57,552 nt of DNA from assembly GCA_045655805.1 (NCBI GenBank), contig JAZOPZ010000005.1, positions 1 through 57,552 of the forward strand. The letters are read 5' to 3'. Source of the stretch: UBA11475 sp045655805 (GTDB lineage Bacteria; Bacillota; Clostridia; Christensenellales; Borkfalkiaceae). Under the pieces are notes generated by a model, which was given only the letters and a program-made list of their open reading frames with translations, did no database searches and was not told the DNA's origin. How positions within the stretch are numbered: position 1 is the first letter of the stretch; the number at the start of each line of letters is the position of its first letter. Of the stretch, positions 36,122-45,245 are shown piece after piece. Made by a program: the position numbers and the translations under genes.

Positions 36122-38971
36122 TTAAATTTTCTTTATCATAGTTAAAATATTTTCACCATTTTCATAAGCGTAAGTTACCAAATCCATAGTTTTCTTCGTT
36201 ATGAAAATACCAAGTCCACCGATTTCGCGCTCTTCAGCAGATAAAGTAATATCAGGTTCTGGTTTTTTAAGAGGGTCGAAAGGAACACCTTTGTCTGCCA
36301 TACGGAAGGTAATGTTTCTCGTTTTTTCTTCAAAAGAAATGTCAAACTTTACGTCGCCTTGCTCATTTCCATAAGCATAATGTGCAACGTTTACGAATAC
36401 TTCTTCAATAGCAACGCAAATTGCCGTTTGAATCTTCATCGAGCATTGATATTTTTCTAATATTTGCTCGGTAAAGGCAAGTATGTCCGTCAACGATTCG
36501 GTTTTTGCAGGGAACGTTCTACTTTCCACGTAAGATTCTCCTTTTTTAAGTTTATAATCGAACATAAGCATTGTAATATCGTCAAACTGCGGTGCTTTTC
36601 CTACAAATTTATCAATATCCTTTTTCAGTTTAGGTAAAAGTTTGGTTTGGTCAAGTTCAAGGCTTTTATTCATAAACGAAAGAAGTCTATCTTCGCCGTA
36701 AAGTTCGTTATTTTCGTTCGTTGCTTCCGTAACTCCGTCCGTGTATAAGAATATTCTGTCACCAGCGTTAAGCGTAATTTCATTAACGCGATAACGCACA
36801 CCTTCCATACCAGCAAGAACAAAGCCTGCACGAGTTTTTAAGTATTCAAAGCTGCCATCTGCACGTTTAAGTAGTGGTGGGTTGTGTCCTGCATTTGCAA
36901 AGGTTAGTTTACCCGTAGGTATATCTAAAATACCCATCCACGCAGTAACGAACATACCCGATTCGTTATTTTCACAAAGTTTTTGGTTGGCTTTTGTAAA
37001 AATATCATTAACCGACATACCGCTTTCCGCCAAGTCTTTAATAATCGTCTTAGCCGTCATCATAAACATAGCGGCAGGAATACCTTTACCCGAAACGTCC
37101 GCCACTAAAAAGGCAACCGTGTTGTCGTTAAGTTTATAAAAATCATAGAAGTCGCCACCAACTTCTTTTGCTGCAATCATTTGAGCAAAAATCTTATAAT
37201 CTTCCACTTCAGGGAAGTTTGTTGGAAGAGCAGAGAGTTGAATTTGCTTAGCATATTCTAATTCTTTATCAATACGAGCCGCTGCTTCTGCGATATATCT
37301 TTTTAACGTTGCAACTGTTGAATTTATATCGTCTGATAAAGATGCAAACTCTTCGTTTGCGCGAACATCTACCTTAACGTCTAAATTACCGCCCGAAATT
37401 TGTGCTAATTTAGAGTTGATAACGCGCAAGTTGTTTATAATTATTTTCTTTATTAATAAATACAAAAGTAAGAAAAGTGCAGCAAATATCAATACCTGCA
37501 TAAACGTGCTGAGCATTATTGATACGTCACGCATGATCGTTACTTCTTCCGTAGGCATTGCCGCAATAATGCAATAACCTTCAACAAACTTAAATACGTA
37601 CGTATATTCTTTGCTAGCATCGCTTATTCCGTCAACAAGGTTGTCGGTATAAAGTTTTGTAGCAGTCTGCTTATTTAACATTTCAGTGCTAGGGGAAATG
37701 CCAATTGTAGATATTGATTTTTTATTATACTCATCGTTATCAATAACCAAATTAAGATTGTCGTCACATACGGCAACGAATCCCTCAGTGCCTACGTGAC
37801 GGTTTTTAGTAACGTCAATAACGAACTCATTGAGCATATCGTGAAATTGTTCGGCATCATATCCTACTTGAATAAACCAACCATCTTCAAGAGTTAAAGC
37901 AGCGTATTTTCTCCACTCGCTTTCATCTTTGCCTCTTGGTCCATATTCTTGAACAAAATAGTCTTCGATTTTTAACCTGTCCACAAACTCTTTCGACTGT
38001 GCCTTACTATTCATATCATAGTCTATAGAGTCTAATTCGGTAGATTTTTTAATTATCCCATTTTCATTAACGACGTTAATTTCTTTTATCTGATATTTTT
38101 GAGTAAGCAAATCCAAAGAAATATCGGGGTTTAAAACGTAATCGGTTTTAACTTCCTTGGCAATAGCAAGAAGTTGCGCATTTGATTTGCCCCTAACGTC
38201 GTTCTCAACGTCGTTTATCGTTGCGGTAAAATTTGCTTTTACTTGTGTTTCCGCTATACCCGTTTGTAAGTTATAAGTAAATATACTTGTTACGGCGTAA
38301 GCAAGAATTATACAAATAAGTAGCCAACGTTGAAAAGTTTGAGCAATTCCTCTATCTCTACCAATTCGGAAAATTTTTTCTTTACTGACTATCGCTATAA
38401 TAATGAGAGATAAACCAACGGAAATAGAGTTAGCAATAATCATAGGTATAGTGCATTGTTTTACAAATAGGAAAGCATCGTAAGCCTTATCCATATTCGT
38501 AATGAAAATCATAAGCATATGGAACACTTCTAATACGAGCGTAATACCAATTGCCGGCATCCAACCTGCTTTTTTATCGTCGAACATAAATTTGCGAAGA
38601 ACAGCCGCAATTACACCTGCTAAAAAGGTAGATAGTGAACAAGCAACGGCTGTAAATGCGCTATCGGGATTCCAAAGCACGGTTAACGCACGGAATCCAC
38701 CGCCTATAAAACCTGAAACGATACCAGCAATAGGTCCAAAAATTAAGCCAGCAGAGATAGGCGAAGCGTCCCTAACGTTCATTGTTGCGCCCCAAATTTT
38801 AACACCGAACAAAGATGCGTAAATAGCCGAACAACCAAACAAAGCGCCTATAATCAATTCTTTATAAATTCTTTTTAAATTTTTGAAGCGTGTTTTTTTA
38901 TCTAAAAAGTACACGCCGATAACTAAGACAACGTTTAATAACGCCGCCGAAATAAATTTAAGATATTCCAT
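36122..38971 (-). CDS. Sensor fused to PP2C/SpoIIE phosphatase and RsbW-like kinase
   Basis: 949 aa. Residues 1-205 are six or so membrane helices of the 5TM-LytS-like sensor type (ASPISAGLIFGPIAGIVSG). About 235-480 is an extracytoplasmic Cache/PAS-like region between membrane helices. About 500-560 is a HAMP linker. About 575-800 is a SpoIIE/PP2C phosphatase (AAKEVGGDFYDFYKL, VADVSGKGIPAAMFM, FLYTDGVTEATN, FDDITMLMF). About 810-949 is a HATPase of the RsbW/SpoIIAB type (EEVFVNVAHYAYG, ADKGVPFDP, GGLGIFI). One chain thus holds both the phosphatase that frees STAS proteins and the kinase that locks them. Two STAS genes follow in the operon. Confidence 0.92.
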   Translation of the reverse strand: MEYLKFISAALLNVVLVIGVYFLDKKTRFKNLKRIYKELIIGALFGCSAIYASLFGVKIWGATMNVRDASPISAGLIFGPIAGIVSGFIGGGFRALTVLWNPDSAFTAVACSLSTFLAGVIAAVLRKFMFDDKKAGWMPAIGITLVLEVFHMLMIFITNMDKAYDAFLFVKQCTIPMIIANSISVGLSLIIIAIVSKEKIFRIGRDRGIAQTFQRWLLICIILAYAVTSIFTYNLQTGIAETQVKANFTATINDVENDVRGKSNAQLLAIAKEVKTDYVLNPDISLDLLTQKYQIKEINVVNENGIIKKSTELDSIDYDMNSKAQSKEFVDRLKIEDYFVQEYGPRGKDESEWRKYAALTLEDGWFIQVGYDAEQFHDMLNEFVIDVTKNRHVGTEGFVAVCDDNLNLVIDNDEYNKKSISTIGISPSTEMLNKQTATKLYTDNLVDGISDASKEYTYVFKFVEGYCIIAAMPTEEVTIMRDVSIMLSTFMQVLIFAALFLLLYLLIKKIIINNLRVINSKLAQISGGNLDVKVDVRANEEFASLSDDINSTVATLKRYIAEAAARIDKELEYAKQIQLSALPTNFPEVEDYKIFAQMIAAKEVGGDFYDFYKLNDNTVAFLVADVSGKGIPAAMFMMTAKTIIKDLAESGMSVNDIFTKANQKLCENNESGMFVTAWMGILDIPTGKLTFANAGHNPPLLKRADGSFEYLKTRAGFVLAGMEGVRYRVNEITLNAGDRIFLYTDGVTEATNENNELYGEDRLLSFMNKSLELDQTKLLPKLKKDIDKFVGKAPQFDDITMLMFDYKLKKGESYVESRTFPAKTESLTDILAFTEQILEKYQCSMKIQTAICVAIEEVFVNVAHYAYGNEQGDVKFDISFEEKTRNITFRMADKGVPFDPLKKPEPDITLSAEEREIGGLGIFITKKTMDLVTYAYENGENILTMIKKI

Positions 38972-38979
38972 TTATTCAC

Positions 38980-39933
38980 CTATAAGCCCAAAAGTTTGCC
39001 GATTAAGTCTGCAATAAGGTTTCCTGCAACGCCTATTATCGTTAGTATTACTAAATATAAATACATACTGCCACGGCTTACTGAATTTTTATTAACGTTA
39101 TAGTAAAAGTTAAAATGACCTTTAAGGTTAGTTTCTCTATTTTGTTGCCATTGGTATGTTATTACGTCTTCGCTTTTATAGCCTTTAGGTAAAAAGTCTT
39201 TGTATAAGTTTTCTTCTAACCTTCTAATTCTATCGCAACCACCGTCGTTAAGTTCATAACTTTCATTAACAGAAAGTGTAACAACTGCTTTCTTTAATTT
39301 TTGGCGATGAAATGCTCCAATTTTCGTGATTTCTTCTGGTAAAAGCCTTGCTTCGTTAATACGTATAGAATATCCGAATTTTTCTGCTACGATAGGGGTA
39401 GTTATTAAATCTTTTAATCTTTCCATCGCACGATTCATATCTTTACGAGGGGCAAACACTTCATCTAAGGATTTATGAGGCATTCTCCAAATAAAATATG
39501 CTTCGTCATTATCTAAATACAGGCGAAGCTTTTCTAAATCTATTTTTATAAGAGTTCCTTCGCTTAAAACAGACGTTTCATAGCCAAGTTCGCCTATGTG
39601 AACAATATCTACAATTTTTCCATTGTATGCTATTTCTGAAGTGCATTCGTTCTTTTTATACTCTATAATGCAAGATGAACTAAAAGTGGCTTGCAATATA
39701 TTAGTATCGTTAAAAAGAAGGGATACGTCCTCAATTTCTTCTTTTTTAACTTCAAACGGAACGTAAACGCTTAATGATTTACTTGTCATTACTCCACGTA
39801 TACGAACGGCAAAATCAACGTAACTTTTCCCTTTTGGATTAAGCCAATCGTTTATGTATATTGTGCTAACGTCGTCGCCGTCAACCCACACAGCCCAACC
39901 ATCGTCAGCAAATTTCCTTTGTTTTTTTGGCAT
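38980..39933 (-). CDS. Unknown protein with C-terminal membrane anchor, 317 aa
   Basis: I do not recognise this protein. Residues 1-290 look soluble and cytoplasmic, with mixed alpha/beta character, and the last 25 residues form a membrane helix (LYLVILTIIGVAGNLIADLIGKLLGL) at the extreme C-terminus, as in tail-anchored proteins. There is no signal peptide. The first residues are basic (PKKQRK). It starts 10 bases after guanine deaminase and ends 8 bases before the sensor phosphatase, so it is surely one transcript with them. It may connect the sensor to the rest of the pathway; that is inference. Confidence 0.7.
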   Translation of the reverse strand: MPKKQRKFADDGWAVWVDGDDVSTIYINDWLNPKGKSYVDFAVRIRGVMTSKSLSVYVPFEVKKEEIEDVSLLFNDTNILQATFSSSCIIEYKKNECTSEIAYNGKIVDIVHIGELGYETSVLSEGTLIKIDLEKLRLYLDNDEAYFIWRMPHKSLDEVFAPRKDMNRAMERLKDLITTPIVAEKFGYSIRINEARLLPEEITKIGAFHRQKLKKAVVTLSVNESYELNDGGCDRIRRLEENLYKDFLPKGYKSEDVITYQWQQNRETNLKGHFNFYYNVNKNSVSRGSMYLYLVILTIIGVAGNLIADLIGKLLGL

Positions 39934-39943
39934 TTTTTACTCC

Positions 39944-41239
39944 TTATAAAACTTTAGTACCGGCAACGAATTTTGCCGTTAAATTTTTCTCGTCAAGCCC
40001 TAAATACACGGCTCTTTCCATTCTTTCTGCAAGATTTAAAGTTTGAGGATGAGAAAGCACGTTATCGTTTAATACGATAGCATCAAAGTCATAACCATCT
40101 TCAAAACTTCCAACTTTACCGAAAAATGCGCCTCCACCTTTAGTTGCAAGATAAAATGATTCTGAAAAAACCAAAGGCTTATAATTTTCATTAACCATTC
40201 TAAAATACATTTTAGAAACCTGAATAGCATCTGTAATTGCCCTAAAAATAGATAAACTATGTCCACCAGCAACATCGCTTCCAAGCCCAACGTTTAACCC
40301 TAAATCCAAATACTTTCGGATAGGCGCTATACCAGAAGTTAAATTCATATTAGATGCAGGACAATGCGCAACGAATACACCGTTTTTATGCATAAGTTCT
40401 ACTTCTTCAGCAGTTGACCAAACGCAATGAGCCATAACCGTTTTAACGTCAACCCCGATATCGTCGTTTTTGCCAAACAAATCATATTCATTGTATGAAT
40501 CGCCGTAAAAAGAATTTTTAGGGCGCAAAAATTTTACAAAATCTATCTCACCTTTACTTTCTGAAAGGTGTGATTGTACGGGGATACCGTATGCCATTTG
40601 AATTTCACGAAGTTCTTCCATTAATTTATCAGTACAACACGGAATAAAACGTGGAGTTAAAATAGGCTTTGTTCTTGTAAATTTATCTTTAACCGCGTTG
40701 ATCCAGCCAAAAGTTGTATAGGCTGAAACGTCGGCGTTTTTTTCAGTTAAATTATCGCTTGCCTCTCTATCCATATTAACTTTTCCAACATAGCTAATAA
40801 GCCCACTTGCTTCCATTAGTTCCATCAACAATTCGGTAGCATAGCGGTGGCGAGTAGCAAATATAACGCTTCTTGTCGTTGCGCTTTCTTTTAATGCTTT
40901 AACAAACATATCGTATGCTTTTTTTGCATACTCTAAATCTTCGTATTTCTCTTCTTCGGGAAAGGTATAGCGATTAAGCCAATCCATAAGTTCTAAATCC
41001 ATACTTGTCCCACGGAAAGCAAACTGTGGAGCGTGAACGTGCATATCAATCATACCTGGAAAAATCAAAGCATCACCATAATCATAAATTGGCAAATTTT
41101 TAAATTCATCAGGTAAAGCACTAAATATGCCTTTAGAAACACCGTTTACACAAATAACAAACGCATTTTCGTGTAAATCAAGTTCTTTTGGATTTATCGT
41201 TTGACAAACGTTTCCCTTAATAATAAAACTATTATGCAT
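39944..41239 (-). CDS. guaD: Guanine deaminase-like amidohydrolase
   Basis: A 431 aa metal-dependent amidohydrolase. The zinc motif is in PGMIDMHVHAPQFAFRG, as in guanine deaminases, where HVHAPQ is typical. It is followed by TPRFIPCCT, QSHLSE (metal His) and AHCVWSTAEE, and ends with GLGSDVAGG (metal Asp). The enzyme would turn guanine into xanthine and ammonia. It is the first gene of the operon that also codes for alarmone enzymes, which use and return guanine nucleotides. An AAGGAG site lies close to ATG. A related deaminase substrate cannot be excluded. Confidence 0.88.
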   Translation of the reverse strand: MHNSFIIKGNVCQTINPKELDLHENAFVICVNGVSKGIFSALPDEFKNLPIYDYGDALIFPGMIDMHVHAPQFAFRGTSMDLELMDWLNRYTFPEEEKYEDLEYAKKAYDMFVKALKESATTRSVIFATRHRYATELLMELMEASGLISYVGKVNMDREASDNLTEKNADVSAYTTFGWINAVKDKFTRTKPILTPRFIPCCTDKLMEELREIQMAYGIPVQSHLSESKGEIDFVKFLRPKNSFYGDSYNEYDLFGKNDDIGVDVKTVMAHCVWSTAEEVELMHKNGVFVAHCPASNMNLTSGIAPIRKYLDLGLNVGLGSDVAGGHSLSIFRAITDAIQVSKMYFRMVNENYKPLVFSESFYLATKGGGAFFGKVGSFEDGYDFDAIVLNDNVLSHPQTLNLAERMERAVYLGLDEKNLTAKFVAGTKVL

Positions 41240-41289
41240 AATAGTCTCCTTTTAACTATAAAACAATAAACGAAGTATAAAACCATAAC

Positions 41290-41341
41290 TATCGGCCTTA
41301 AGTAAATTATTTGCTTCGTATCATATCTTAAAGCCGATAGC
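41290..41341. promoter_or_regulatory. 14 bp inverted repeat before guaD
   Basis: CTATCGGCCTTAAG (41290-41303) pairs with CTTAAAGCCGATAG (41328-41341) with one mismatch or G-U pair and a 24-base loop. It lies between the 78 aa gene and guaD on the minus strand. No T-tract follows, so it is more likely a leader structure or operator than a terminator. It does not match a purine riboswitch. Confidence 0.5.
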
Positions 41342-41381
41342 CCAAATATAAAAACCAAGTTTTTTATTAAAATTTTAAGTA

Positions 41382-41618
41382 TTAAAATCCCATAGGGCCC
41401 ATAGGACCAAAGAATTGACCGTACGCGTTAAAAAATTCAACCCAATAGTTTTCTTTAACAACGTCGTACTTATCTAAAACTTTATTTAATTCTGCAACTT
41501 TTTGGAAAATTTCCTTAATTTGCGCTTTTTCTTCTTCGGTATAACTTTCGTAGTTATCTAATAAATCTTCAACAACTACCTTAAATTTTTTAACTAATTC
41601 TTTCTTTTCTTTTTTCAT
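41382..41618 (-). CDS. Small helical protein with Gly-Pro-Met tail, 78 aa
   Basis: Not recognised. Residues 1-55 are a charged, likely coiled helix (KKEKKELVKKFKVVVEDLL; TEEEKAQIKEIFQKVAELNK). The end is aromatic and Gly/Pro-rich (FGPMGPMGF). There is no signal or membrane segment. A GGAGGG site precedes it. It lies downstream of the GNAT gene and is transcribed with the membrane-protein set. Confidence 0.6.
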   Translation of the reverse strand: MKKEKKELVKKFKVVVEDLLDNYESYTEEEKAQIKEIFQKVAELNKVLDKYDVVKENYWVEFFNAYGQFFGPMGPMGF

Positions 41619-41660
41619 TTTAATTTCCCTCCGTTTTTAATCTTGGTTTTCTATATTTAT

Positions 41661-42332
41661 TTAATTGTTTTTATCAGTTGGTTTTCTTACCATTGCGTAA
41701 TGCATAACGGTGGTTTTAGGAACGAATTCTTCTCTTTTAAGTTCAAATCCGTAATGCTTATATAAACCTACGTTGCTTTCTTTATTAGTTTCTAAATAAG
41801 CAACCATTTTTTCATCATCTAAAAATTTGAGCATAGGTTTCATTAACTTACTTGCAATGCCTTTGCCTTGTGCTTCTTTTTTAATTGAAAGATTGAATAA
41901 ATACCAGTCGTAATTATCGGTAAACTCTTTTTTCAAATTCATAGCGTAATTTTCGTAATTTAATAGCCTACCTACTAAACCAAAGCCCGAATGAAAGAAT
42001 AATTCAAGCCCACCACTCAATAAAAAAGGCATAGTTTTATTGCCCGTAAAACCAAAAGGTAGCCAAGCGGCAAAACCGTTTAACTCTTCGCTATCAGCGT
42101 AAATAATGGCGTCTTCCGTCATTGTTTTAAGTGATATTTGCATAAGAAGTTTAGACGCCTTTTTATCGTATTTACCCTTTGTGAAATAATTGTGTAAAGG
42201 GTAATCTTTATATGCATCTGCCGCAACTTCGGCAAGTTTATCTAAATCTTTTTTTTGAACTATGTATAACCCCGCCTTTTCTATAATATTTCTAGCAAGC
42301 GGAATTTCAATTTTTCTAACTAACTTATCCAT
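41661..42332 (-). CDS. GNAT family N-acetyltransferase
   Basis: 223 aa. The acetyl-CoA-binding signature is in SIKKEAQGKGIASKLMKPMLKFL (Q/R-x-x-G-x-G/A pattern, about 150-172), followed by the usual YLETNKESNVGLYKHYGFEL end. The first 50 residues carry an unusual basic and helical extension (RKIEIPLARNIIEKAGLYIV). The acceptor substrate is unknown. It is in a run of small genes between the two-component system and guaD. Confidence 0.85.
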   Translation of the reverse strand: MDKLVRKIEIPLARNIIEKAGLYIVQKKDLDKLAEVAADAYKDYPLHNYFTKGKYDKKASKLLMQISLKTMTEDAIIYADSEELNGFAAWLPFGFTGNKTMPFLLSGGLELFFHSGFGLVGRLLNYENYAMNLKKEFTDNYDWYLFNLSIKKEAQGKGIASKLMKPMLKFLDDEKMVAYLETNKESNVGLYKHYGFELKREEFVPKTTVMHYAMVRKPTDKNN

Positions 42333-42333
42333 T

Positions 42334-42669
42334 TTATTTATTCTTTTTTATAACTACCTTATAAACTAACAATATAATAATCGCTATTACGAATAATACT
42401 GCAAAAATTTTATGGAAAATACCAATTATTGCAATATATTTAATTTTAAGTACGATACCTGAAATTAACGCTAAGCCGTAAGATACTCTCATACCGATTT
42501 CAAGCGCGGGGATTTTCCACGTTTTTTTAGTAAGAACGCTATATACCACTAAAACGATTACGCCAACTACCGACAATATAATATGTCCTGTCATACCCGT
42601 TACTTTAAGTAAGCCAAGCAACACGCCAACAACTAATAAAATGGGCGCAAAAATTAAATCTTTTTTCAT
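42334..42669 (-). CDS. Small membrane protein, 111 aa
   Basis: Four membrane helices are visible (about 7-25, 30-45, 57-75, 82-105), with a Lys/Asn tail. The family is not recognised. It starts right before the GNAT gene (one base between stop and the next start) and follows a 174 aa membrane protein. Confidence 0.7.
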   Translation of the reverse strand: MKKDLIFAPILLVVGVLLGLLKVTGMTGHIILSVVGVIVLVVYSVLTKKTWKIPALEIGMRVSYGLALISGIVLKIKYIAIIGIFHKIFAVLFVIAIIILLVYKVVIKKNK

Positions 42670-42701
42670 AAATTTCTCCTTTTATTAAACTTAATTGAGC
42701 A

Positions 42702-43226
42702 TTATAAATCTTCACTGTTTTCGTTAATATAGTCTAAAAGTTCGCTTGCAACTTCTCTAGCGTTAGCAACGAATTGCAATTTAATCGTGCCGTGATTTGG
42801 CACGTCTAAACTAATAGTGCCGTAGTCAAACGAGAACTTATGAATAATAAATTCTCTTATAAATCCCGGTTGAAAAATATACGGAACGTTTACGTTCATA
42901 TAACAATACGAAAGGTCGTTAAGTGAAATTTTTACTTCTTTTTTGCCGTGGAAATACACGTATTCGCCATCAGTTTCCGCTAAAATGGTAGGAAGTTTTT
43001 TATAAACGAAATAAGGGCGAATAAAGGTAAAGTACCCTATCGTGCCAAAAAACAACACGGCTATAACTACCATACCTAAAATTGTTGGATTTAGAAATAA
43101 AGTTGGGTATAAAACGAGAATTGTAACAGGTAACACCAAAGCAAGCGCAATATAGATTACCGCGTAGTAAATAAGCACAAACCTTAATAGCCCAAGTTTA
43201 TCCATTTTTGATACGAGTGTTTTCAT
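42702..43226 (-). CDS. Membrane protein with C-terminal PH-like domain, 174 aa
   Basis: Two membrane helices (about 13-40 and 48-72) are followed by a cytoplasmic beta-rich part of 100 residues (GEYVYFHGKKEVKISLNDLSYCY) that resembles bacterial PH or YcxB-like domains. No catalytic motif is seen. It is part of a membrane-protein run with short gaps. Confidence 0.65.
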   Translation of the reverse strand: MKTLVSKMDKLGLLRFVLIYYAVIYIALALVLPVTILVLYPTLFLNPTILGMVVIAVLFFGTIGYFTFIRPYFVYKKLPTILAETDGEYVYFHGKKEVKISLNDLSYCYMNVNVPYIFQPGFIREFIIHKFSFDYGTISLDVPNHGTIKLQFVANAREVASELLDYINENSEDL

Positions 43227-43239
43227 ATTTTACTCCTTA

Positions 43240-43911
43240 TTATTTTGTTTTTTTTGAAATTCTATCAAGACCGTAGAAGGCAAACCCCATAGCAACAAAC
43301 GCCACGGATAATATTGCAACCCACATTAAAACCCCAGGAACACCTTGTATTTCAAGGTTTACAAAGAAATAAGGATATATAAGGGTTGCTCCCGTTGGGG
43401 TTAAAATAGACGTATTAAACCCTAAAATTGCAGCGTGAATTAAAAGGAATATAACGTAGGCAAGCGGAAACGCTATCGACGCTACCGGATAATACCATTT
43501 ACATTGTTTACGCTCGTAAAATAAAAACCAATCGGCAATATACATAACGGGAAGAACTACGTGGAAAGTAATACTTCCAATTCTCCAATTGAGTTGCGGG
43601 TCACGCCCTTCCGCCCCTGCAAGCACGAAATTGAAAACTAAGAAAGTAAGTAAAATACCAAGCATTCCGATAAACTTTAACATAGGCGCAGTTTTAACAA
43701 AATCATCTTCTTTTTTGCGTATGGTTTTAACTAGCGAAGTAGCCATAACGCCAAAACACAAGAAATTACTAAGGTTAGTAAAATAAGTGTAAAAGTCCCA
43801 ACGGAAATTTCTAAAATCGTCAAAAACGCCAAGACAGGCAATACAGCCAACAAGCCCCAAAGTGCAATAAACCGTTTGAAATATTATTTGAACAGTTCTA
43901 TTTTTAATCAT
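43240..43911 (-). CDS. Pr6Pr-like membrane protein, 223 aa
   Basis: Six membrane helices. The WDFYTYFTNLSNFLCF segment (about 37-52) is the typical conserved start of Pr6Pr/FAR-17a-like proteins of bacteria, and a conserved His (TFHVVLPVMYIADW) follows. In eukaryotic relatives such folds act on lipids; the bacterial role is not known. It lies 13 bases before the 174 aa gene. Confidence 0.7.
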   Translation of the reverse strand: MIKNRTVQIIFQTVYCTLGLVGCIACLGVFDDFRNFRWDFYTYFTNLSNFLCFGVMATSLVKTIRKKEDDFVKTAPMLKFIGMLGILLTFLVFNFVLAGAEGRDPQLNWRIGSITFHVVLPVMYIADWFLFYERKQCKWYYPVASIAFPLAYVIFLLIHAAILGFNTSILTPTGATLIYPYFFVNLEIQGVPGVLMWVAILSVAFVAMGFAFYGLDRISKKTK

Positions 43912-43944
43912 AATTTTTCTCCCCTACGTGATAAAATTTTAATT

Positions 43945-44361
43945 TTAGTTTAGAGTTTGCAATAAATTTCCAACAAAAACGCAATAAGATATTATCGTAA
44001 AGGCAATAGATGCAACTCCCAAAAATTGAATAGCAAAACTTTTTTTGCTTTTTCCCTTTTTACGCCACATAACCGATAACCCAAGCCCAAGCCCGCAACA
44101 CAAAGCGGTTGAAGAGTTTAGAAAACTTACTATCCAGCCGATAACCCCTAAAAACCCTTCGTGGTTAGGGCAAGAAATTAAGCCTAAAAAAAGATATACC
44201 GGGGATATTAAAACGTAACCAATCGTTAACAAAACGTTGGTAAATTTACCAAATTTATCAAGTGTGCCGTAAACAACGTCGTCGGCTTTTTTTGTTAGTA
44301 CCCCAAGAAGTACGTACGATAAAATTCCCGCGATTATGCAAAAAATTATGTAGTAATACAT
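43945..44361 (-). CDS. Membrane protein of the same cluster, 138 aa
   Basis: Four membrane helices (about 3-20, 40-62, 72-95, 112-134), one Cys-rich helix (STALCCGLGLGLSVMW). Not recognised. It is the first gene of the membrane-protein run; an ACAAGGAG site precedes it. Confidence 0.65.
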   Translation of the reverse strand: MYYYIIFCIIAGILSYVLLGVLTKKADDVVYGTLDKFGKFTNVLLTIGYVLISPVYLFLGLISCPNHEGFLGVIGWIVSFLNSSTALCCGLGLGLSVMWRKKGKSKKSFAIQFLGVASIAFTIISYCVFVGNLLQTLN

Positions 44362-44433
44362 AAAGTTACTCCTTGTAAAATTATTAGTTTGTCTTTATGC
44401 TAACAAATAAAGAGTTACAAAAGTGTTACAGGC

Positions 44434-44463
44434 ATAAAAAAAGTGGTAGAATATCTACCACTT
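44434..44463 (-). terminator. Terminator of the two-component system
   Basis: AAGTGGTAGA (44441-44450) pairs with TCTACCACTT (44454-44463), followed on the minus strand by seven T. It lies 9 bases past the response regulator stop. Confidence 0.9.
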
Positions 44464-44471
44464 AAAAATCA

Positions 44472-45245
44472 TTATTTAATTTGAAGATTAGCGCACGTTT
44501 CTTCCGCCCAACTAAATTGCGCCATATATTCACCCAAAAACTCAGGTTTGCCCGTTTCTAAATAACTATAATAATCACATTTTAGTAAACTTGTATCAAC
44601 TCGATAAAACGGGGTTTCGTGACAAAATACTCTATCAGCGCCTACCGTTTTTAAGGTGTTTTTTAAGTCCATTACAAGTTGGCGAAGATATGCGGTATTT
44701 TTTACGTCGTCAGTATCGTCGGGAAACAGTACCGCACAAATTTGCTTTGCAGTAAGCCCTGCGCCACTTCTATCAACTAAAAATGCAAACAATTCTTTAG
44801 TTTTTGAACGCTTAAAGGATAAACTTTCACCTTTAACGTAAACTTCAAAATTGCCAAAACACTTTACTTCTAACAACTTTTCTTTTTTTCTTAAACCCTT
44901 AATATTGTCGATTTCCGCTTGCACGTCTTCAATAGATATCGGTTTCATTAAATAACCGGACGCGCGCACCTTAAACGCAGAAATGGCGTACTCTTCATAC
45001 CCCGTACAAAATACGATTTTACTGTTTGGCCTAAGTTTGAGAATTTTTTCGGCAAGTATAATTCCACTCATACCGCGCATGTTTATATCTAAAAAAGCAA
45101 CGTCAATCGGGTTTTCTTTTACGTAACTTAGTGCATCTTCCGCGTTAGAAAATTTTACAACTTCCTTAACGTCTGGCGATGCGCTAACAGCCATTACAAG
45201 TGCGCGAAGCATCAATTCTTCATCATCAACCGCTAATGCTATCAT
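44472..45245 (-). CDS. Response regulator with SARP-type output domain
   Basis: 257 aa. Residues 1-120 are the receiver (acidic pair Asp-Asp-Glu at 7-9, phospho-Asp in VAFLDINMRGMSG, Lys in YLMKPIS). From about 127 follows a winged helix of the SARP/Trans_reg_C type (CFGNFEVYVKGESLSFKRSKTKELFAFL) with a short BTAD-like end. The start overlaps the kinase stop as ATGA, so they are translated together. The neighbouring membrane-protein cluster is a plausible target. Confidence 0.9.
   Translation of the reverse strand: MIALAVDDEELMLRALVMAVSASPDVKEVVKFSNAEDALSYVKENPIDVAFLDINMRGMSGIILAEKILKLRPNSKIVFCTGYEEYAISAFKVRASGYLMKPISIEDVQAEIDNIKGLRKKEKLLEVKCFGNFEVYVKGESLSFKRSKTKELFAFLVDRSGAGLTAKQICAVLFPDDTDDVKNTAYLRQLVMDLKNTLKTVGADRVFCHETPFYRVDTSLLKCDYYSYLETGKPEFLGEYMAQFSWAEETCANLQIK

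Noticed and set aside
41290..41341. Purine riboswitch before guaD
   Set aside because: The conserved loop and junction bases of purine riboswitches are not found; only a long inverted repeat is seen.
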